From Candidatus Methylophosphatis roskildensis (GTDB lineage Bacteria; Pseudomonadota; Gammaproteobacteria; Burkholderiales; Rhodocyclaceae), in assembly GCA_016708905.1 (NCBI GenBank), contig JADJEV010000004.1, positions 682,001 to 746,000 of the forward strand: 64,000 bases of DNA. The letters are read 5' to 3'. The translations under genes and the position numbers were made by a program. Below the pieces are notes generated by a model, which saw nothing but the letters and a program-made list of their open reading frames with translations, was not told where the DNA came from and ran no database searches. Positions 28,325-39,566 of the stretch are shown piece by piece (the stretch's first letter is position 1; every line of letters begins with the position of its first letter).

Positions 28325-29128
28325 TCAGGCACTGCTCACCGGCATTGGCTCCACCAGGTCACGGTAGGCGTGCCAGGTGGCATGGCCAATGATCGGCATC
28401 AGCACGATCAGGCCGAGAAAGAAGGTGGCGAATCCCACCGCGGTCAGCGCGACGATCAGCACTGCCCACATCAATAGCTGGGGGAAGTTGCGGAACAGCG
28501 CGTTGGTGCTGGCAATCATCGCGGTGACCGCATCCTGACCACGGTCGAGCATCAGCGGGATCGACACCACGCTGACGGCGAAGACGATCGCCGCGAACAG
28601 CAGACCGACGACACAATAGACGGCGACGAACTCGATGTTCTCGAGCGACACGACTTGCTGCATGAAGCCGGTGACGGTCGGCATCTCGGACGTGTAGAAC
28701 AGCGCAAAGACGACCAGCGAGGCGCGTGCCCAGACCAGAAAGACGACGATGATGATCACCGAGTAGACGCCGATGCTGCCGGCGTTGCGGTGCCAGGCTG
28801 TCAGCGATGGACCAAGATGCAGAGCTTCGCCCACCTCGTGTCGGCGCGAAAGCTCGTACAGGCCGAGCGCGACGAACGGGCCGACCAGAAGGAAGCCCGA
28901 AACCAGCGCCGACACGTAGGCGTAGGCATGGCGGAACACCACGCTGATCAGAAAGCCCATCAGCGCGAAGCCGGCGCCATAGAACAGGCTCGGGCCCGGC
29001 GAGGCCTTGAGGTCGTCGAGTCCGCGCGCCAGCCAGTGGAACGGCGCGCCGAAGCCGATATCGCGAACCCGCGGGAACGGCAGGCCGCTGCCATCTTCGG
29101 ACTGGCGGGTGTCGGCCGGTTCGCTCAC
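28325..29128 (-). CDS. DUF2189 family membrane protein
   Basis: The start is uncertain; a GTG at 29128 (EPADTRQSEDGSG) gives 267 residues and fits the family better than the longer frame. The protein has about six membrane helices, including LFYGAGFALMGFLISVVF, VSALVSGFLLVGPFVALGLY and AVLIVALTAVGFATFFLGLI, with ISVVF, RGQDAVTAMIAS and IGHATWHAYRDLV typical of DUF2189. Function unknown. Its stop meets that of the EEP gene (convergent, adjoining). Confidence 0.8.
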   Translation of the reverse strand: MSEPADTRQSEDGSGLPFPRVRDIGFGAPFHWLARGLDDLKASPGPSLFYGAGFALMGFLISVVFRHAYAYVSALVSGFLLVGPFVALGLYELSRRHEVGEALHLGPSLTAWHRNAGSIGVYSVIIIVVFLVWARASLVVFALFYTSEMPTVTGFMQQVVSLENIEFVAVYCVVGLLFAAIVFAVSVVSIPLMLDRGQDAVTAMIASTNALFRNFPQLLMWAVLIVALTAVGFATFFLGLIVLMPIIGHATWHAYRDLVEPMPVSSA

Positions 29129-29325
29129 GGCCGCTCTACCCGACTCGCAGTTCAGGGCGACGCGTGCGCAACGCCGCGCTTGCCGCCGCCGCGCCGCCGA
29201 CATCCGGGAGACCCAGCACGCCGACTGCTTCACCGCACCGATTGTTCAATTGTTTTCCCCCTCAATGGATGGTCGAAGCTTCCCAGCCAGCCCCAGGCGC
29301 GCGCCTGGCACGGGCCCACACGCTG

Positions 29326-29535
29326 CTAGGCCGACTCGTCGGGTTCCAGCATACGTTCCAGCGCGAAGATCTTGTCCTTGAGCAACAGCTTGCGTTTCTT
29401 CAGCCGGCGCAGCATCAGCACGTCAGGGGGCGGCGCGGCCTGCAACTGCGTGATGACCTGATCGAGATCGCGATGCTCAACCTGCAGCGCGTGCAGTCTG
29501 GCGCGCAGTTCGGTGTTTTCTTGAGAATCTTCCAT
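29326..29535 (-). CDS. YdcH/DUF465-like small coiled-coil protein
   Basis: A 69-residue protein that is almost entirely helical: ENTELRARLHALQVEHRDLD, VITQL, then LRRLKKRKLLLKDKIFALE. The spacing of the last segment (KKxKLxLKDxI) is the DUF465/YdcH signature. The longer upstream frame is not coding. The function of the family is not established. Confidence 0.82.
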   Translation of the reverse strand: MEDSQENTELRARLHALQVEHRDLDQVITQLQAAPPPDVLMLRRLKKRKLLLKDKIFALERMLEPDESA

Positions 29536-29794
29536 CGGTCCGGACGTTGTGGCCCGCCACCCCCGTAGCGGGGCGGCATCGATTGGCAATTGATTAAAGT
29601 TCCGTCGCGATATGTCCGATAAGCCCTCTGGCCGGCGGATCGGCAAGTCCCAAAGATTATGGTATGCGCCAGACTCCGGAAAGACAACAGCCGCTCCCCA
29701 TCCGCCGGCCACTTGAACCTGCCTGTCGCGCCCCAATCTGCTGATCATGGAGCACGGCAACCCGCCGCACTGGTCTCCGGACGAGGAGTCTGCT

Positions 29795-30028
29795 ATGCGC
29801 ATTGTATTCAACAATCCGGTTCTGTACGTGGTCGACTACCCGCAGCTCGATGCGGTCGAGGTGATCGACAAGCGTAAGGGCTTCGGCATGCTGATGCGCG
29901 ACGAGACTGCCCAGCGTTTCCGGCGCGAGCTCACCCATATCGTCGAAGCAGAGGCGGAAGGCGAGGAGTTCGACAGTTTCATCGACCAGTATGAAGCTCT
30001 GATGACACAGCCGGCGGTCTATCACTGA
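29795..30028 (+). CDS. DUF3567 family protein
   Basis: A 77-residue protein. The ATG at 29795 is preceded by GAGGAG with ideal spacing, so it is preferred over the Met at 29747. MRIVFNNPVLYVVDYPQLDA and AVEVIDKR are followed by a helix with EEFDSFIDQYEALMTQPAVY. The layout matches DUF3567, a family I associate with betaproteobacteria. No function is known. It supports the taxonomic guess for the window. Confidence 0.75.
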   Translation: MRIVFNNPVLYVVDYPQLDAVEVIDKRKGFGMLMRDETAQRFRRELTHIVEAEAEGEEFDSFIDQYEALMTQPAVYH

Positions 30029-30142
30029 GCTGTCGCTGCGCGACGAATCCTTCCGTTTTCGATCGCCCGCGCGCGCCCTTGCGGTGTGAGGTGATGCGAT
30101 CTACGATGAATAGCTCGAATCACACCAGAGACGGAGAGTGGC

Positions 30143-30700
30143 TTGAGCAAGGCATTCATCAAGGAGTCCGACGAGGACGACGACGCGTTCGAACAGGCGC
30201 CGGCGTTGCCGGCGGGCTCGAAGAACTACATGACCCGCAGCGGATGGGCGGCCCTCAAGGTTGAGCTCGACCAACTCGTCAAGACCGACCGCCCGGCGCT
30301 GGTGCAGGTCGTGTCATGGGCGGCGTCCAACGGTGATCGCTCGGAGAACGGCGACTACATCTACGGCAAGAAGCGACTGCGCGAAATGGATCGGCGCATC
30401 CGCTTCCTGATCAAGCGCCTCGAGGCCGCCACGGTGGTCGATCCCGGAGAGCAGGAGAACGTCGACCAGGTGTTTTTCGGTGCGACGGTAACGATCAGCC
30501 AGGTCGCCGGCGATGCAGGCAGCGCCGACGAGACCTACCAGATCGTCGGCGTCGACGAGGCTGATGCGTCCGCCGGACGCATCAGCTGGATTTCCCCGCT
30601 GGCGCGCGCGCTGCTCAAGGCGCACGCCGGCGACAGTGTTCGCTTCCACAGCCCAGCCGGGCTGCGCGAGATCGAGATCGTCGGCATTCGCTACGACTAG
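30143..30700 (+). CDS. greB: Transcription elongation factor GreB
   Basis: A 185-residue Gre factor. GSKNYMTRSGWAALKVELDQ and NGDRSENGDYIYGKKRLREM form the N-terminal coiled coil; its loop keeps the acidic tip (SENGDY). The C-terminal FKBP-like domain follows (QVFFGATVTI, ETYQIVGVDEADASAGRISW, SPLARALLKAHAGD). It rescues arrested RNA polymerase by stimulating transcript cleavage. The TTG at 30143 with GGAG a few bases upstream is taken as the start. The acidic N-terminal extension (ESDEDDDAFEQAP) is common for GreB of this group. Confidence 0.92.
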   Translation: MSKAFIKESDEDDDAFEQAPALPAGSKNYMTRSGWAALKVELDQLVKTDRPALVQVVSWAASNGDRSENGDYIYGKKRLREMDRRIRFLIKRLEAATVVDPGEQENVDQVFFGATVTISQVAGDAGSADETYQIVGVDEADASAGRISWISPLARALLKAHAGDSVRFHSPAGLREIEIVGIRYD

Positions 30701-30717
30701 CACAGGGCTGGAGGCCG

Positions 30718-30766
30718 CATGGATAGGCGGTCTACAGGTATGCATGGCTGAGGCCGCCTATCCATG
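30718..30766. repeat. GCCGCATGGAT-type hairpin repeat
   Basis: Perfect 13-bp stem CATGGATAGGCGG / CCGCCTATCCATG. It is the best-preserved copy of a dispersed repeat also seen near 9151-9210, 15195-15260 and 23845-23900. It lies 18 bases past the greB stop and could terminate that transcript. Confidence 0.8.
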
Positions 30767-30834
30767 GGGCTCTCCGGCCACGGTGCTCCAAGAGTGGCGT
30801 GGATGGCGGGTCGCATGGCAGGCTATCCGCCCCT

Positions 30835-30861
30835 CTTGAAATCCACCGGTTCGACCCCACT
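30835..30861 (+). promoter_or_regulatory. Sigma-32 (heat-shock) type promoter of htpG
   Basis: CTTGAAA, a 13-base spacer, then CCCCACT. This matches the RpoH consensus (CTTGAAA-N11-16-CCCCAT) and lies 62 bases ahead of the htpG ATG. Confidence 0.75.
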
Positions 30862-30922
30862 CAAGATTGTCGTCCGGGCCGCCAGGCCGGACTCCCCCAC
30901 GACCAGATAACGGACTTCTCCC

Positions 30923-32884
<1,962 letters not shown>

Positions 32885-32888
32885 CGCA

Positions 32889-33404
32889 GTGCGGGCCGAC
32901 CGGTTCGCGCCCCTGGTCGGCCTGCCCCCGATCGTCGATGGCGGCGTGCGGGTGCTCGTCCTCGGCAGTTTCCCGTCCGAGGCTTCGCTCGCGGCCGGCC
33001 ACTACTACGCCCATCCGCAGAACCAGTTCTGGCGGCTGCTGGCCGAGGTGCTCGAGGTTCCGCTGGTCGAGCTCGACTACCCGACGAAGCAGCGCGCGCT
33101 GCTCGCGGCCGGCATCGGTGTCTGGGATGTGTACGGCCTTTGCCAGCGCGAGGGCAGCCTCGACGCCTCGATCCGCGAGGCGCGGCCGAACGATTTCTCC
33201 CGCGTGACCCGCCTTGCCACGCGGCTTCGCCGCATCTGCTTCAACGGCAAGACCGCCGCCCGCTTCGCCCGCCAGCTTGCCACACAGGGTTTCGACACCT
33301 GCGTGCTGCCCTCATCGAGTCCGGCCTATACCTTGACTTACGGCAGCAAGCTCGGGCACTGGCGCGAAGCCCTGCTTCCGGCGCTTCGCATTGCACCGCG
33401 TTGA
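32889..33404 (+). CDS. DNA-deoxyinosine (hypoxanthine) glycosylase, UDG superfamily
   Basis: A 171-residue protein starting at a GTG four bases behind htpG. VRVLVLGSFPSEASL and the following GHYYAHPQNQFWRLL match the motif 1 region of UDG family 6 (hypoxanthine-DNA glycosylase). IGVWDVYGLCQREGSLD follows, and VLPSSSPAYTL is the C-terminal loop motif. It should remove deaminated adenine (hypoxanthine), and perhaps uracil, from DNA. It may be co-transcribed with htpG under heat shock. Not a G/T mismatch (Mug) enzyme by its motif 1. Confidence 0.85.
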   Translation: MRADRFAPLVGLPPIVDGGVRVLVLGSFPSEASLAAGHYYAHPQNQFWRLLAEVLEVPLVELDYPTKQRALLAAGIGVWDVYGLCQREGSLDASIREARPNDFSRVTRLATRLRRICFNGKTAARFARQLATQGFDTCVLPSSSPAYTLTYGSKLGHWREALLPALRIAPR

Positions 33405-33430
33405 GCATGCCGCTGCGCTCGCGCTATAGT
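33401..33430 (+). promoter_or_regulatory. Sigma-70-type promoter of the GspE/PilB-like gene
   Basis: TTGAGC and TATAGT separated by 18 bases, ending 29 bases before the ATG at 33459. The -35 overlaps the stop codon of the glycosylase gene. Confidence 0.5.
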
Positions 33431-33458
33431 GCGGGCATTGCTTACGGCAGAGCGAGAC

Positions 33459-35255
33459 ATGAATCAGGTGCAACAAACTGCGGACGACCTCGAGCGCAAG
33501 CTCGCCCTGCCCGAGGTGCTCGATCTGCTGATGACCGACGGCCTGGTCACCGCCGAGGACGGCGCCCAGCTCAAGCACGAGCGGCGCTATTTCCGCGGCG
33601 ACACCCATCCACTGGTCAGCCTGGCCGAGCAGAAGTGGAAATCCGCCAAGCCGCCGCACCGGCTGCTGACGCTCGACGAGCTGACCGAGTGGCTGGCCGG
33701 TCGTTGTGGTCTGCCCTACTACCACATCGACCCGCTCAAGGTGGATTTCTCGGCGGTGACCGACGTGGTGTCGAACGCCTACGCGACGCGATTCCGCATC
33801 CTGCCTGTCGAGGTGACGGCGCGCGATGTGGTGGTGGCAACCGCCGAACCCTTCGTGCGCGAATGGGAGAAGGAACTCAAGCCGATCCTGCGCAAGGACA
33901 TCCGGCGGGTGATCGCCAATCCGCAGATCATCGAGCGCTACATCGTCGAGTTCTACAACCTCGCCAAGTCCGTCAAGCGCGCGATGAAGAGCGGCGAGGC
34001 GAGTTCCGGCATCTCCAACTTCGAGCAACTGGTCGAACTCGGGCGCGCCAACCGCCAGTACGACGCCAACGACCAGCACATCGTCAATATCGTCGACTGG
34101 CTGTGGCAATACGCGTTCGAGCAGCGCGCCAGCGACATCCACGTCGAGCCGCGGCGCGAACTGGGCATCGTGCGCTTTCGCATCGACGGCGTGCTGCATC
34201 AGGTCTACCAGATTCCGATGCCGGTGCTCAATGCGATGACCTCGCGCATCAAGATACTCGGCCGCATGGATGTGGTGGAAAAGCGCCGTCCTCAGGACGG
34301 CCGCATCAAGACGCGCACCCCGGGCGGGCAGGAGGTCGAGCTGCGGCTGTCGACCCTGCCGACCGCCTTCGGCGAGAAACTCGTCATGCGCATCTTCGAC
34401 CCCGAGGTGCTGGTGCGCGACTTCCAGGAGCTCGGCTTTTCCGACGAGGACATAGCGCGCTGGAACAAGATGACCAGCGCGGCCAACGGCATCGTCCTGG
34501 TCACCGGCCCGACCGGCTCGGGCAAGACGACCACCCTCTACTCGACGCTCAAGCAACTCGCGGTGCCCGAGGTCAACGTGTGCACGATCGAGGATCCGAT
34601 CGAGATGATCGAACCGTCGTTCAACCAGGTGCAGGTCCATCACGCGATCGAAATGGGCTTCGCGCAGGGCGTGCGCGCGCTGATGCGGCAGGATCCCGAC
34701 ATCATCATGGTCGGTGAAGTCCGCGATCTGCAAACCGCCGAGATGGCGATCCAGGCCGCTCTCACCGGCCACCTCGTGTTGTCCACGCTGCACACCAACG
34801 ACTCGCCGACCGCGCTGACGCGCATGCTCGATCTGGGCGTACCGCCCTATTTGATGACCGCCACCGTGCTCGGTGTCATGGCGCAGCGCCTGGTGCGCAC
34901 CCTGTGCCCGCACTGCAAGCAGCCCGGCGGCATGCGGGCCGAGGACGAGGAACTCTGGAGCCAGCTTGTCGCGCCGTGGAAGTCGAGCAAGCCGACACAG
35001 ATCTTTCACCCGGTCGGTTGCCTCGAATGCCGCATGACCGGCTACCTCGGGCGGATCGGCATCTACGAGATCATGCTGCTTTCTCCGGAACTGAAAAAGC
35101 TGGTCACCGAACGCACCGATGTGGCCGCGGTACGCGATCTCGCCTATCGCGAGGGCATGCGTGCATTGCGCATTTCCGGCGCCATGAAAGTGGCGACCGG
35201 CCTGACCACGATCGAAGAAGTGCTCAAGGTGGCCCCGCCAGCGATTCAGCAATGA
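33459..35255 (+). CDS. GspE/PilB-type secretion or pilus ATPase
   Basis: A 598-residue AAA-type ATPase. The N-terminal region (1-170) is of the T2SSE-N kind (GLPYYHIDPLKVDFSAV). The catalytic core has Walker A GPTGSGKTTT, the Asp box (TIEDPIEM), Walker B RQDPDIIMVGEVRD and the His box HLVLSTLHTNDS. A tetracysteine zinc motif is present (CPHC, then CLEC). It powers pseudopilus or type IV pilus assembly, but no other secretion or pilus gene lies nearby, so it is an orphan here. Substrate system unknown. Confidence 0.9.
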   Translation: MNQVQQTADDLERKLALPEVLDLLMTDGLVTAEDGAQLKHERRYFRGDTHPLVSLAEQKWKSAKPPHRLLTLDELTEWLAGRCGLPYYHIDPLKVDFSAVTDVVSNAYATRFRILPVEVTARDVVVATAEPFVREWEKELKPILRKDIRRVIANPQIIERYIVEFYNLAKSVKRAMKSGEASSGISNFEQLVELGRANRQYDANDQHIVNIVDWLWQYAFEQRASDIHVEPRRELGIVRFRIDGVLHQVYQIPMPVLNAMTSRIKILGRMDVVEKRRPQDGRIKTRTPGGQEVELRLSTLPTAFGEKLVMRIFDPEVLVRDFQELGFSDEDIARWNKMTSAANGIVLVTGPTGSGKTTTLYSTLKQLAVPEVNVCTIEDPIEMIEPSFNQVQVHHAIEMGFAQGVRALMRQDPDIIMVGEVRDLQTAEMAIQAALTGHLVLSTLHTNDSPTALTRMLDLGVPPYLMTATVLGVMAQRLVRTLCPHCKQPGGMRAEDEELWSQLVAPWKSSKPTQIFHPVGCLECRMTGYLGRIGIYEIMLLSPELKKLVTERTDVAAVRDLAYREGMRALRISGAMKVATGLTTIEEVLKVAPPAIQQ

Positions 35256-35415
35256 GGCGTGTCGAAGTACCTCGGGTCACGAACTCAGCAACGAATACGT
35301 GGGCATATCGCCCCGTCTCTCTCCCTCCGCCTTCGAGGGGGAGGGCTGGGGTGGAGGTGCGGCACTCCTGCTGACAGAACGGGCTGTTTCGCCGCCCGCC
35401 CAACCCCCATCCCGG

Positions 35416-35438
35416 CCTTCCCCCTGGAAGGGGGAAGG
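35416..35438. repeat. Hairpin in the 35256-35698 intergenic region
   Basis: Perfect 9-bp stem CCTTCCCCC / GGGGGAAGG with a 5-base loop. A related CCCTCC/GGAGGG palindrome precedes it at about 35322-35348. Both are typical dispersed intergenic palindromes. The remaining ~260 bases to the antitoxin gene hold no gene I can support; the last 80 contain short TACGGA/CGTAC motifs that may be the antitoxin operator. Confidence 0.6.
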
Positions 35439-35698
35439 AGTGCGACCGTCGCGCAGTCGTGTGCCAGCGGCCGAGCGGTGATCACAAACGATCCCGGGGC
35501 CACGCTTCCATTGAGCCGTCGTTCAAGCATGCGATGAACGACACCCTGCAAGCTGAAATTGGGTTGCCCGCCAAAATGACGACGGAAAACGCATCCTGAC
35601 AGGTGTGGCGATGTTACGGAATATGTACGGAGGCGATTGTCCTGCTCCCGGTTCGGGGATAGAATCATCCGCAACATTTACGTACAGGAATCATAGTC

Positions 35699-35980
35699 AT
35701 GTCGGCAGACACGCAGGCGCACGAACGCATCGATCTTCGCACCTCGCCAGAGATCAAGAACCTGATTGTCCGAGCTGCGTCTTCGGTCGGGATGACTGTC
35801 AGCGCCTTCCTGTTGGGAACCGCCCAGGAACGAGCGAAGGAGATCCTTGCAGAGAAGGAGATGGTGACGCTCACGTCTCGCGACTGGGGCGCTTTTGCCA
35901 GGGCGCTGGACAACTCCGAGAAACCGCGCCCCAAGCTCGCTGCCGCCATGAAGCGTCACCGTGACTGGCAGAAGCGGTGA
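35699..35980 (+). CDS. DUF1778 (TacA-like) antitoxin
   Basis: A 93-residue protein. The N-terminal half is a ribbon-helix-helix DNA-binding fold: ERIDLRTSPEIKNLIVRAAS, VGMTVSAFLLGTA. The C-terminal half (VTLTSRDWGAFARALDNSEK) wraps the toxin in this family. It should repress its own operon and neutralise the acetyltransferase encoded next. Its stop overlaps the GTG of the toxin (35977-35980), the usual coupling. Confidence 0.9.
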   Translation: MSADTQAHERIDLRTSPEIKNLIVRAASSVGMTVSAFLLGTAQERAKEILAEKEMVTLTSRDWGAFARALDNSEKPRPKLAAAMKRHRDWQKR

Positions 35981-36477
35981 GTGGTACGGCTGCGGTCGGC
36001 ATCGAGCCCCTGGCGAAAGGCCATGACCGCCGCACGTTCTCCTGCGGCATCGAGGCGCTTGATATCTACCTCAGGCGCTTCGCCCGCCAGCACGCAGAGA
36101 CGAACATCAGCCGGACTTACGTGGCTCTCAGCGGTTCGACGGTTGTGGGGTTCTATAGCCTCGCCATGTCGGGAATCCGTCGAGAGAATCTCCCGGAGAA
36201 GTACCTGACCCGCTTTCCGAACTTTCCCCTACCGGTCGCCCGCCTGGCTCGCCTGGCCGTGGACGTGAAGCATCAAGGGCAAGGCCTCGGCGAACTGCTC
36301 CTGGCCGACGCGCTGCAGCGGTGCCTGCACATTTCCGAGTCGATCGGCATGCTCGGGGTGATCGTCGATGCCAAGGATGCGCAGGCACGAGGCTGGTACG
36401 AGCGCTATGAGTTCGAGCGTCTGCCCGACGCCCCTCTGACGCTGTGGCTGCCGACCGCTGCGATTGCGCGGATGTAA
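35977..36477 (+). CDS. GNAT acetyltransferase toxin (TacT-like)
   Basis: A 166-residue toxin starting at the GTG that overlaps the antitoxin stop. GHDRRTFSCGIEALDIYL and TYVALSGSTVVGFYSLAM are typical of the family. The acetyl-CoA loop is VDVKHQGQGLGELLLADAL (Q/RxxGxG/A). ARGWYERYEFERLPD near the end supplies the Tyr used in catalysis. Relatives acetylate the amino group of charged tRNAs and stop translation. Together with 35699 it makes a complete type II toxin-antitoxin pair. Confidence 0.9.
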   Translation: MSGTAAVGIEPLAKGHDRRTFSCGIEALDIYLRRFARQHAETNISRTYVALSGSTVVGFYSLAMSGIRRENLPEKYLTRFPNFPLPVARLARLAVDVKHQGQGLGELLLADALQRCLHISESIGMLGVIVDAKDAQARGWYERYEFERLPDAPLTLWLPTAAIARM

Positions 36478-36579
36478 GCGATGCTCGCGATTGCAGCCGG
36501 CGGTTCGCCGCAAGCCGGGTGTTCGGCCGTTGGGCCATAATTGCGCCTTTGTTACACACGCCTGCGTCTTCCTCTCCGC

Positions 36580-38280
36580 GTGCCCAAGCTCTCTCCGCGA
36601 CTGCGTCGCTGGCTATTCAATCGCTATACGGCCTTCCTGCTGTTCATCGCCGTCTTCACGACGATCGAACAATTGCTGGGCGGTCTGTCTTCGTTCGTCT
36701 ATCACATTCCGTTCGAGGGCCCGCTGCTGCTCTATCTGTACTGGCTGCTCAATGCGATTCAACGCCAGGACCGTTGGACGCCGTGGCTGGCGGGGCTGCC
36801 GATCGTCTGCCTGTATGGCCTCTACGACGGGTTTTTCCTCGGTTACGGCGAGGTTTTCCGTGTCGTCAATTTCAACGAACTGCCGGAGCTGATGCAGGTT
36901 CTGCCGCTGCCGCACAAGACCCTGCTGATCGGCACCCTGTTCGTGCCGCTGTTGCTGGTACTGCTGCGGGTCGATCTGCGCCGCTATCGCCATGCGCTGG
37001 TGGGCAGCGTGCCGGCCCTGCTGCTCGGTGCGAATACCCAGTTCGGTGCGCAGCAGTTCGTCAGCGCGTTCGATGCGATCGGCACCGATGTGGTGGTGTG
37101 GTCCGATGAACTGAGCGTCGAGAACAACGGCCGCTTTGTGATGCTGTTCTACTTCGAGGCGCAGCGGCGCGTGGCGCTCGCCCAGTCGGCCACCTACCGC
37201 GATCGTGCCGAATACGCAAAGCGGGCGGAAGAGCTGGCGACTGCGCTGCGCGAGCATGGCGCGGGTCGTCACGTGCACCTGGTGGTGCTCGAGAGCTTTA
37301 TCGACCCGACGCTGTTCAAGGGCGTGCAGTATTCGCGCGATCCGCGTCATCCCGCTTACGTCGCCCTGTTCGGAAAGAACGTCGGCTATTCGCTGTCGCC
37401 GGTGTTCGGCGGAGGCACGGCGCAGGCCGAGTTCGAGGTCTTGTGCGGCGTGCCAGCCTTTCATGCGCTTTCGAGCATCGAATTCAACGCCTTCACCGGC
37501 GCGCCGGCCTATTGCATGCCGGGCCTGCTCAAGGAGGCCGGCTACCGTACCCTGGCCAGCAATGCCTACAAGCCAAACTTCTTCAACGCCATCAAGGCCT
37601 ACACCGGGATCGGTTTCTCGGAAGCGTATTTTCCGATCGAGTATGCGAGCCAGCGCAATTCCTACATTTCGGCAGCCGAGGTTCCGCCGGGCGAGCAATA
37701 CCTCTTCGACGGCGAGCTGTTCGCGCAGAACCTCGATTTCATCGGCAAGGCCGTTCAGGAGAACCCCGGTCGGCCGATCCTCAATTACGTGCTGTCGATG
37801 TACGGCCATTTCCCGCACACCATGGATCCGCAACTGCGGCCGCGGGTGTTGAGCATGAAGGCGAAGTACAGGGACGAGCAGTTGTTGCTGGCGGCCAACC
37901 AGCACTACTACCGCACCGAAGCGATCGCCGCCTACGTCAGGAAACTGAGCGAACTCGATCCGAAGAGCCTGATCGTTCTGATAAGCGATCACCTGCCGCC
38001 GCTCGAGGACGGTACCGGCAGCTACAAGAGGCTCGGTTATCTGGCCAACATCGAGGACAGCACGTTTTACAACCGCATCCTGGTCGTCGAAGACGGCAAG
38101 CCCAGGCGCTATCGGAATCTGCATCACTTCGACGTGCCGTCGATCGTCTTCAACTACCTGACCGATGGCTGGTACTGCAAGAATTACGAGTGCAACCTGT
38201 TGCGCACCACTCGCGAGCGCGCCGGCTACTATGAGCGCTACATGCGCCTGATGGCCCATGCGGTGGAAACGCAGCCGTAG
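36580..38280 (+). CDS. LTA-synthase-like membrane sulfatase/phosphotransferase
   Basis: A 566-residue protein; GTG 36580 is taken as the start. Four to five N-terminal membrane helices (AFLLFIAVFTTIEQLLGGLS, IVCLYGLYDGFFLGYGEV, LLIGTLFVPLLLVLLRV) precede an alkaline-phosphatase-fold domain. VHLVVLESFIDPTLFKG has the first acidic site; FGGGTAQAEFEVLCGVPAFH carries the Thr nucleophile expected in T-x-x-E-x-E/L; YVLSMYGHFPHTMD and LIVLISDHLPPLED complete the metal sites. It probably moves a phosphoglycerol or phosphoethanolamine group to an envelope glycan. Substrate unknown. Confidence 0.82.
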   Translation: MPKLSPRLRRWLFNRYTAFLLFIAVFTTIEQLLGGLSSFVYHIPFEGPLLLYLYWLLNAIQRQDRWTPWLAGLPIVCLYGLYDGFFLGYGEVFRVVNFNELPELMQVLPLPHKTLLIGTLFVPLLLVLLRVDLRRYRHALVGSVPALLLGANTQFGAQQFVSAFDAIGTDVVVWSDELSVENNGRFVMLFYFEAQRRVALAQSATYRDRAEYAKRAEELATALREHGAGRHVHLVVLESFIDPTLFKGVQYSRDPRHPAYVALFGKNVGYSLSPVFGGGTAQAEFEVLCGVPAFHALSSIEFNAFTGAPAYCMPGLLKEAGYRTLASNAYKPNFFNAIKAYTGIGFSEAYFPIEYASQRNSYISAAEVPPGEQYLFDGELFAQNLDFIGKAVQENPGRPILNYVLSMYGHFPHTMDPQLRPRVLSMKAKYRDEQLLLAANQHYYRTEAIAAYVRKLSELDPKSLIVLISDHLPPLEDGTGSYKRLGYLANIEDSTFYNRILVVEDGKPRRYRNLHHFDVPSIVFNYLTDGWYCKNYECNLLRTTRERAGYYERYMRLMAHAVETQP

Positions 38281-38322
38281 CCGCATTTCCGGGGAGCGGC
38301 AGGGCCGCGGCCCCACGGTCGT

Positions 38323-39501
38323 TCAGTGTTTCTTCGTCAGGTGCGTCATCGCACGGGTGAGTCCGTCGAGCGTCAGCGGAAACATGCGTTCGCCCATGAT
38401 CTCCCGGATCAGCGAGATCGACTGGCGGTAGTTCCACAGTTGCTCCGGTTCCGGATTGAGCCAGCAGGCCGATGGCCAGGTCGCCAGCACGCGGCGCATC
38501 CACAGCGCGCCGGGTTCCGGGTTCATGGATTCGACGCTGCCGCCGGGCTGGATGATCTCGTAGGGGCTCATCGTCGCATCGCCGACGAAGATCAGGCGGT
38601 AATCGGGGCCGTACTTGTGCATCACGTCTGCAGTCGGGATGCGCTCGTGCCAGCGGCGGCGACTGTCCTGCCACACCCCTTCGTAGAGGCAGTTGTGAAA
38701 ATAGAAATACTCGAGGTGCTTGAACTCGGCACGACAAGCCGAGAACAACTCCTCGCAGATCCTGACGTGGTCCTCCATCGAACCGCCGACGTCGAAGAAC
38801 AGCAGCACCTTGACGGCATTGTGGCGCTCCGGGCGCATCATCAGGTCGAGCCAGCCGGCATTCCTCGCGGTGGCGTCGATGGTGCCGTCGAGATCGAGTT
38901 CGTCGGCCGCACCTTCGCGCGCAAACTGCCGCAGCCGGCGCAGCGCGACCTTGATATTGCGGGTGCCCAGTTCGAGGGTGTCGTCGAGGTTGCGGAACTC
39001 GCGTTGCTCCCACACCTTAATGGCGGTGCGATTACCGGCCGACTCCCCGCCGACGCGGATGCCTTCCGGATGGTAGCCGCTGTTGCCGAACGGAGAACTG
39101 CCGCCGGTGCCGATCCACTTGCTGCCGCCGGAATGGCGCGCTTTCTGCTCTTCGAGGCGCTTGCGGAACTCTTCCATCAGTTTGTCCCAGCCGAGCTTTT
39201 CCAACCGCGCCTTCTCCTCCGGCGACAGGTGCTTTTTCGCCAGCAGTTTGAGCCAGTCCTCGGGAATCTCGGCATCCATGCCGGGAATCTGCTGCACGCC
39301 CTTGAAGTACTCGCCGAACGCCCGGTCGAACCGGTCGTAGTTCGCCTCGTCCTTGACCAGCAGGGCGCGCGACAGGAAGTAGAAGTCATCGATGCTGTGC
39401 GAGGCAACGCGCGCCTGCATCGCCGCCAGCAGGTCGAGATACTCGCGCGTCGATACCGGCAGCTCGTGCGTCTTGAGGTGCAGGAAGAATTCGATCAGCA
39501 T
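38323..39501 (-). CDS. VWA-domain (CoxE-like) protein
   Basis: A 392-residue protein. LIEFFLHLKTHELPVSTREY opens the CoxE-type N-terminal domain. RVGGESAGNRTAIKVWEQRE and DDTLELGTRNIKVALRRLRQ follow. The von Willebrand A domain contains VKVLLFFDVGGSMEDHV (MIDAS-like DxGxS) and YRLIFVGDATMSPYEI. It is encoded 65 bases downstream of a MoxR ATPase; such MoxR/VWA pairs act as chaperone-like maturation or metal-insertion machines. The partner protein is unknown here, but the molybdenum hydroxylase at 43462 is one candidate, as in CoxD/CoxE systems. Confidence 0.88.
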   Translation of the reverse strand: MLIEFFLHLKTHELPVSTREYLDLLAAMQARVASHSIDDFYFLSRALLVKDEANYDRFDRAFGEYFKGVQQIPGMDAEIPEDWLKLLAKKHLSPEEKARLEKLGWDKLMEEFRKRLEEQKARHSGGSKWIGTGGSSPFGNSGYHPEGIRVGGESAGNRTAIKVWEQREFRNLDDTLELGTRNIKVALRRLRQFAREGAADELDLDGTIDATARNAGWLDLMMRPERHNAVKVLLFFDVGGSMEDHVRICEELFSACRAEFKHLEYFYFHNCLYEGVWQDSRRRWHERIPTADVMHKYGPDYRLIFVGDATMSPYEIIQPGGSVESMNPEPGALWMRRVLATWPSACWLNPEPEQLWNYRQSISLIREIMGERMFPLTLDGLTRAMTHLTKKH

Positions 39502-39566
39502 CGGCGTCGCGCGGGCTTGGAGCTCGTCAAGAGAGCGGGCCGCGCAGCAGATTTGCTCACAGGCTC